Assembly (NCBI GenBank): GCA_030248065.1
Contig: JASAMV010007649.1
Location: 39,670 to 103,669, forward strand
Length of the DNA stretch: 64,000 bases
Reading direction: 5' to 3'
Source of the DNA: Rhynchonema sp. JSB1_4
Taxonomy: Eukaryota > Nematoda > Chromadorea > Monhysterida > Xyalidae
A model generated the notes under the pieces. That model was not told the DNA's origin. It searched no databases and saw only the letters and a list, made by a program, of their open reading frames with translations. The translations under genes and the position numbers were made by a program. This document shows, piece after piece, positions 60,786 through 64,000 of this stretch; the stretch's first letter is position 1; each line of letters opens with the position of its first letter.

Positions 60786-61559
60786 CAGTGTAGTACTTGG
60801 TCAGGGTGTTGACGATAGATAGATTGGGACCCGAAATGTGTTGACGATAGATAGATGACCCAAGTCCGAAATCTGGGGGGGGGTCGACCCAAACTTGTTG
60901 ACGATAGATAGATGGTGGGGGGGGGGGTCGCCAAAAATCAAGGTGTAGTATAGTGTACTAAGTAGGTAATAATGTGTAAATATTAATGAAAATATACTTA
61001 GATGTACTAGATCCGCGCGTAGCGCGCGATTTTTTGCCTATTTGGGACAAAAAATACCGATTTTGAGCCATTTTGAGGCAAAAATACCCATTTTGGTGTC
61101 GAAATGTGTTGACGATAGATATATTGTTCCCAGAATTTGTTGACGTTAGATATATTTGCCCATAAGCCCCCCCCCCCCTGTTGACGATAGATAGATGAAA
61201 TCAAAAAGTGTTGACGATAGATAGATGAATTTGGGTAAAGGGGGACCCCCCCCCCCCCCCGTCTTCTCTTTTCGGGCGTGGTCTGGTGGTCGGGGCGGGG
61301 GGGGAGGTACGGTTGGGGGGGGGTCGGGGGGGGGGGGGGGGTGGGGGCGGAGGCCGTTTCGCGTGCCGGAGACATATCGCGCGCAGCGCGAGCACGAGGT
61401 GGGCATGCGAGCAGGAGGCGGCAGGGGGCGGGGCGGGAGGCGGCGGGGGGAGAGGACGCGGGAGACGAGAGGTCCCCCCCCTTTGCTTCTTTGCGCAGCT
61501 TGGTTGCCGCCCGATTTCTGCTTTGTCCCCTGCGCGCTTTTTTTTATTTTTTTATTTCC

Positions 61560-61611
<52 letters not shown>

Positions 61612-61679
61612 CCCCCCCGGGCCCCCCCCCCCCCCCCCCCCCCCCGCCCCCCCCCCCCCCCCCCCCAAGTACTACCCTG
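60786..61679. mobile_element. hAT-like element (CAGTGTAGTACTTGG ends)
   Basis: Left CAGTGTAGTACTTGG, right CCAAGTACTACCCTG; perfect 8-bp duplication CCCTGCTC (60778-60785, 61680-61687). It holds about eight copies of TGTTGACGATAGATAGAT, CpG palindromes at 61012 and 61374, and a C-rich tract of about 110 bases (61560-61666). Confidence 0.85.
61560..61666. repeat. Poly-C tract
   Basis: Nearly uninterrupted C, broken by a few G. Its exact length is unreliable in any assembly. Confidence 0.85.
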
Positions 61680-61848
61680 CCCTGCTCTGCCCTTGCCCTC
61701 AAAATGCGCTGACGCTGATTGATTTGATGCCCATTCGCAATGAGAGATAGTCCGCGTCCGCTCTCCAAATGGTGAAGTGACGGCCTGTTACGTGCCAAGG
61801 TCGCTTCCAGTTTCTTACATGAACTTTGAATGACGCACTCGCACGGCC

Positions 61849-61978
61849 AGAGTTTAGGATCGGGCGGGCATAGGGCCGGGTCAGTGTTGGAGGCGCGTTT
61901 GGCTTCAAATTTGAGCAATTCTGGCCGGGTCGGTCGAACCTCCAAATCTCCGGGCCCGGGCCGATCCTAATCTCTGAC
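61849..61978. mobile_element. Small MITE related to the RPS2-intron outer element
   Basis: Left AGAGTTTAGGATCGGGC, right CCGATCCTAATCTCT; 8-bp repeat GCACGGCC on both sides (61841-61848, 61979-61986). It includes the text CAGTGTTGGAGG. Confidence 0.6.
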
Positions 61979-62147
61979 GCACGGCCGTGCCCGTGCTGCG
62001 CACGCCGCACGCAACGCAGCATTTCGCATGATGGATTTTGTTGAGAATTTTTTCAAAGTTTCTTCTTGACTTACCTATTTGTTGCAAGTTTGTGTCTGTT
62101 TATCACAATAGCTCCTGCAAAAATTGCTGCTTCGCAAACTGGACAAG

Positions 62148-64000
62148 ATGAGCAGCGGCGTGATGCCGGAATTGCGCACAAAATGGGATTTTGACGACAT
62201 CGAAATTCGCTCCAAGCGGGTTGAGCGACAACTGCAGCCCTTGATCGACCAGGTTTGTGATTTTCTGCAATCTTTCAACGCAAAAAGGTGCATATTTGTC
62301 AATGTACAAGTAAAATGCCTAAAAAATCTGCTAATTTTGGGTCACAACGCTCGTCGGCGCCAAAGACCGACCATCGCAGCTTCGCAAAAATCGCAGTCAA
62401 CGAGCCGATGTTCTGGTCGCAGCTGTTGAAGCAGCTATTCAGGTATGCGATTGCGAACACGTTTGAAGCGTCACAATTGGGAAACTTGACAAAAACTGAC
62501 AAGGTTTCAGAACTTTATCGATGCCGGCGGCGAGATCATGCGAGAAAACCCCGACGCTGCGCAACAGTTGGGGGCCGTGCTCAGTGAAGTCAGGGAAACG
62601 GGTTAGTGTGAAATGAGAGAAGCGTAAAATCTAAATTTTGAATTCGATAAAAATATGTGCCTCTTCCGACGTCCGACTCTATCACAAAACACGGTTTGCT
62701 TCATTTGTTTGCGACATAAGTCTCAGTCCGATTCGTATCACAGGCTCGGTGATGGTGACGGCGTCACGTGATTTCGTGTCCGACCCGTGTTCGAGCGTGC
62801 GTCGGTCGAACATGGTCAAAGCGGCACGCACTTTGCTCACAGCCGTCACGCGACTGTTGTGTTTGTGTGACATGCTGGACGTGCAGGTCATACTGCGCGC
62901 ACTGCAAAGGGTGGGTTTGTTTGATGTTTGATGACCATAGTTGAAGCCTGAAGGTGCGAGCGGCACCAAAAATTTTGAATGTGCTCCTGAAAATCGGTAG
63001 ATTGAGCGCAAATTGCAAATTACGAAGAATGTTCACATTCTGCACCGAAAATACCCATCAGCACTGCCTGAAAGTCGTCAGCTTCCACATGAAATTCTTA
63101 TATCTGGGTGCGACTTGCACCCGGGAATTTTTTAAAAAAATCCTGGTTATGGTGTTAGTATGTATGTGTCTCGTTTTGGTCGTTGTGTTTGCAGTGCTTG
63201 TGCCTGTGCGTATTGTTGTGTTTATCAAGATTCATATTTGGTGTTTAGGTTACCTGGTTTCCCGTTCAAATGTGGAAATCCGTCACGCTCAGCCTCAAGT
63301 GAACATAAACCAGCAGAATCCAAGAACTAGGTTTTGTTGAAAAATTTTGCTAATTTCAGGCGTTTGTTGATCTCGAGAACATGAAAGCCGTGACTGACCA
63401 ACAACAGCTCGACAAACAATACGGTGAACTGCAGCAAACACTAGATGATGTGAACAGGTTGGTGTTGTGGTGCAGTGTTGTGGCTGGGGGTAGGATGGGG
63501 CGATTCCCCCCTAAAGGGTAGGTACCGTGCGTGCACTAACATCACACGACCCGCCAAACGCGTTGAAGACCACATGAAAAGTAACGCACAAGATTGCGTT
63601 GCAAATATGTTAAAGCTTGCTGCCGGGTCGTTGCCAGAATTGTGTGCTTTCATTCTTGTGTCTCCTGATGTTTTGCGCGTGATAGATAGGCATTCGTGGG
63701 CTCGGCTAGGAACTCGGTTTTGACTTGTCCCGTCGACAAAAAAAAACATTAAGAAACATAAAAAATTATTTACAATTTAAACGAGCAGCACTGCGCACCA
63801 TCGTTTTCATCATGTTCCTGGAGAACCAGACAGACAGCGGATTGTTGATTTTACTGTTTTTCTCAGAGCCAACCAAGAAGAACAGTTGTGTTTTTCAGAC
63901 TGGCCGCGCGTCGAGCGGCGGACTTGCGCGATCCGAACGAATGCGACGATTTGTTAGCTGCCAGAGCGATGTTGAAGACACACAGTCCCATTTTGTACTC
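62148..64000 (+). CDS. Alpha-catenin (vinculin family), 5' part
   Basis: Exons: 62148-62252, 62341-62442, 62511-62601, 62744-62910, 62954-62980 (end less sure), 63360-63457, 63899 to beyond the window. The start MSSGVMPELRTKWDFDD leads into EIRSKRVERQLQPLIDQ and VTTLVGAK, the N-terminal helical bundle of alpha-catenin that binds beta-catenin and dimerises. NFIDAGGEIMREN, FVSDPCSSVRRSNMVKAART, LLTAVTRLLCLCDM and LAARRAADLRDPNE follow as in the family. The SDPCSSV and VTRLL text favours alpha-catenin (HMP-1/CTNNA) over alpha-catulin. It links cadherin junctions to actin. The 3' splice site before the second exon lacks AG (see findings). The gene runs off the right edge. Confidence 0.88.

Larger units (their letters stand above)
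60556..62147. other. Divergent spacer between GDPD and alpha-catenin
   Basis: It should hold both promoters but is mostly repeat: the element at 60786-61679 and the small one at 61849-61978. No promoter element is assignable. Confidence 0.4.

Noticed and set aside
61225..61750. Pro/Gly-rich open frames over the poly-C tract
   Set aside because: Produced by homopolymer C/G in a transposable element; no start context or splice structure.
1..64000. tRNA, rRNA or other structured RNA genes
   Set aside because: No cloverleaf with conserved A and B boxes, and no rRNA core sequence, was recognised; the strong hairpins are transposon foldbacks. A tRNAscan-SE/Infernal run would be decisive.

Overview
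The window is animal nuclear DNA: every recognisable gene is split by spliceosomal introns with GT-AG junctions and conserved phases, and there is no bacterial-style operon or Shine-Dalgarno layout. The gene set points to a nematode or a close relative. It includes divergent tandem 7TM chemoreceptor-like genes, an ionotropic receptor, a chitinase with CBM14 domains, an ATP8A-type flippase and an alpha-catenin. Degenerate GCCTAA (TTAGGC-type, the nematode telomere unit) also occurs inside one repeat element. The species cannot be named from the sequence. Exon boundaries were read by eye from splice signals, phase and family conservation; none was checked against transcripts.

Left to right the genes are: a very large tandem-repeat protein on + (489-8041, possibly SAXO-like, with a local frame break); a complete GH18 chitinase on - (8846-12647, 15 exons); an unidentified gene on - with a degenerate DEAD-box-like N-terminus (13540-17455); a complete INPP5E-like inositol-polyphosphate 5-phosphatase on - (18405-22730, 13 exons); ribosomal protein S2 on - (23445-27714, 6 exons); an ATP8A/TAT-1-like P4-ATPase on + (28698-37062, 33 exons, 1219 aa); a mitochondrial dicarboxylate carrier-like gene on - (37847-43231, 8 exons); an ionotropic glutamate-receptor-like gene on - (43998-46012); two tandem 7TM receptor genes on - (46728-50554 and 54664-56859); a GDPD1-like glycerophosphodiester phosphodiesterase on - (58758-60555, 9 exons); and the 5' part of an alpha-catenin gene on + (62148 to the window end). 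RPS2 and the flippase are divergent and share about 1 kb of upstream DNA; GDPD and alpha-catenin are also divergent. No operon-like functional grouping is evident, although flippase, 5-phosphatase and GDPD all act on phospholipids.

The second layer is an unusually dense and young population of small inverted-repeat DNA elements. Many are hAT-like (CAGTG...CACTG ends, perfect 8-bp target duplications). Others are PIF/Harbinger-like (3-bp TTA or TAA duplications) or TA-flanked. They are nested inside RPS2 intron 1, carrier intron 1 and the spacer between the two receptors, and they touch splice sites in several genes. Several families with different ends share a CpG-rich palindromic core followed by a TTTTTTG-type A/T-rich stretch, which is the most unusual pattern in the window.
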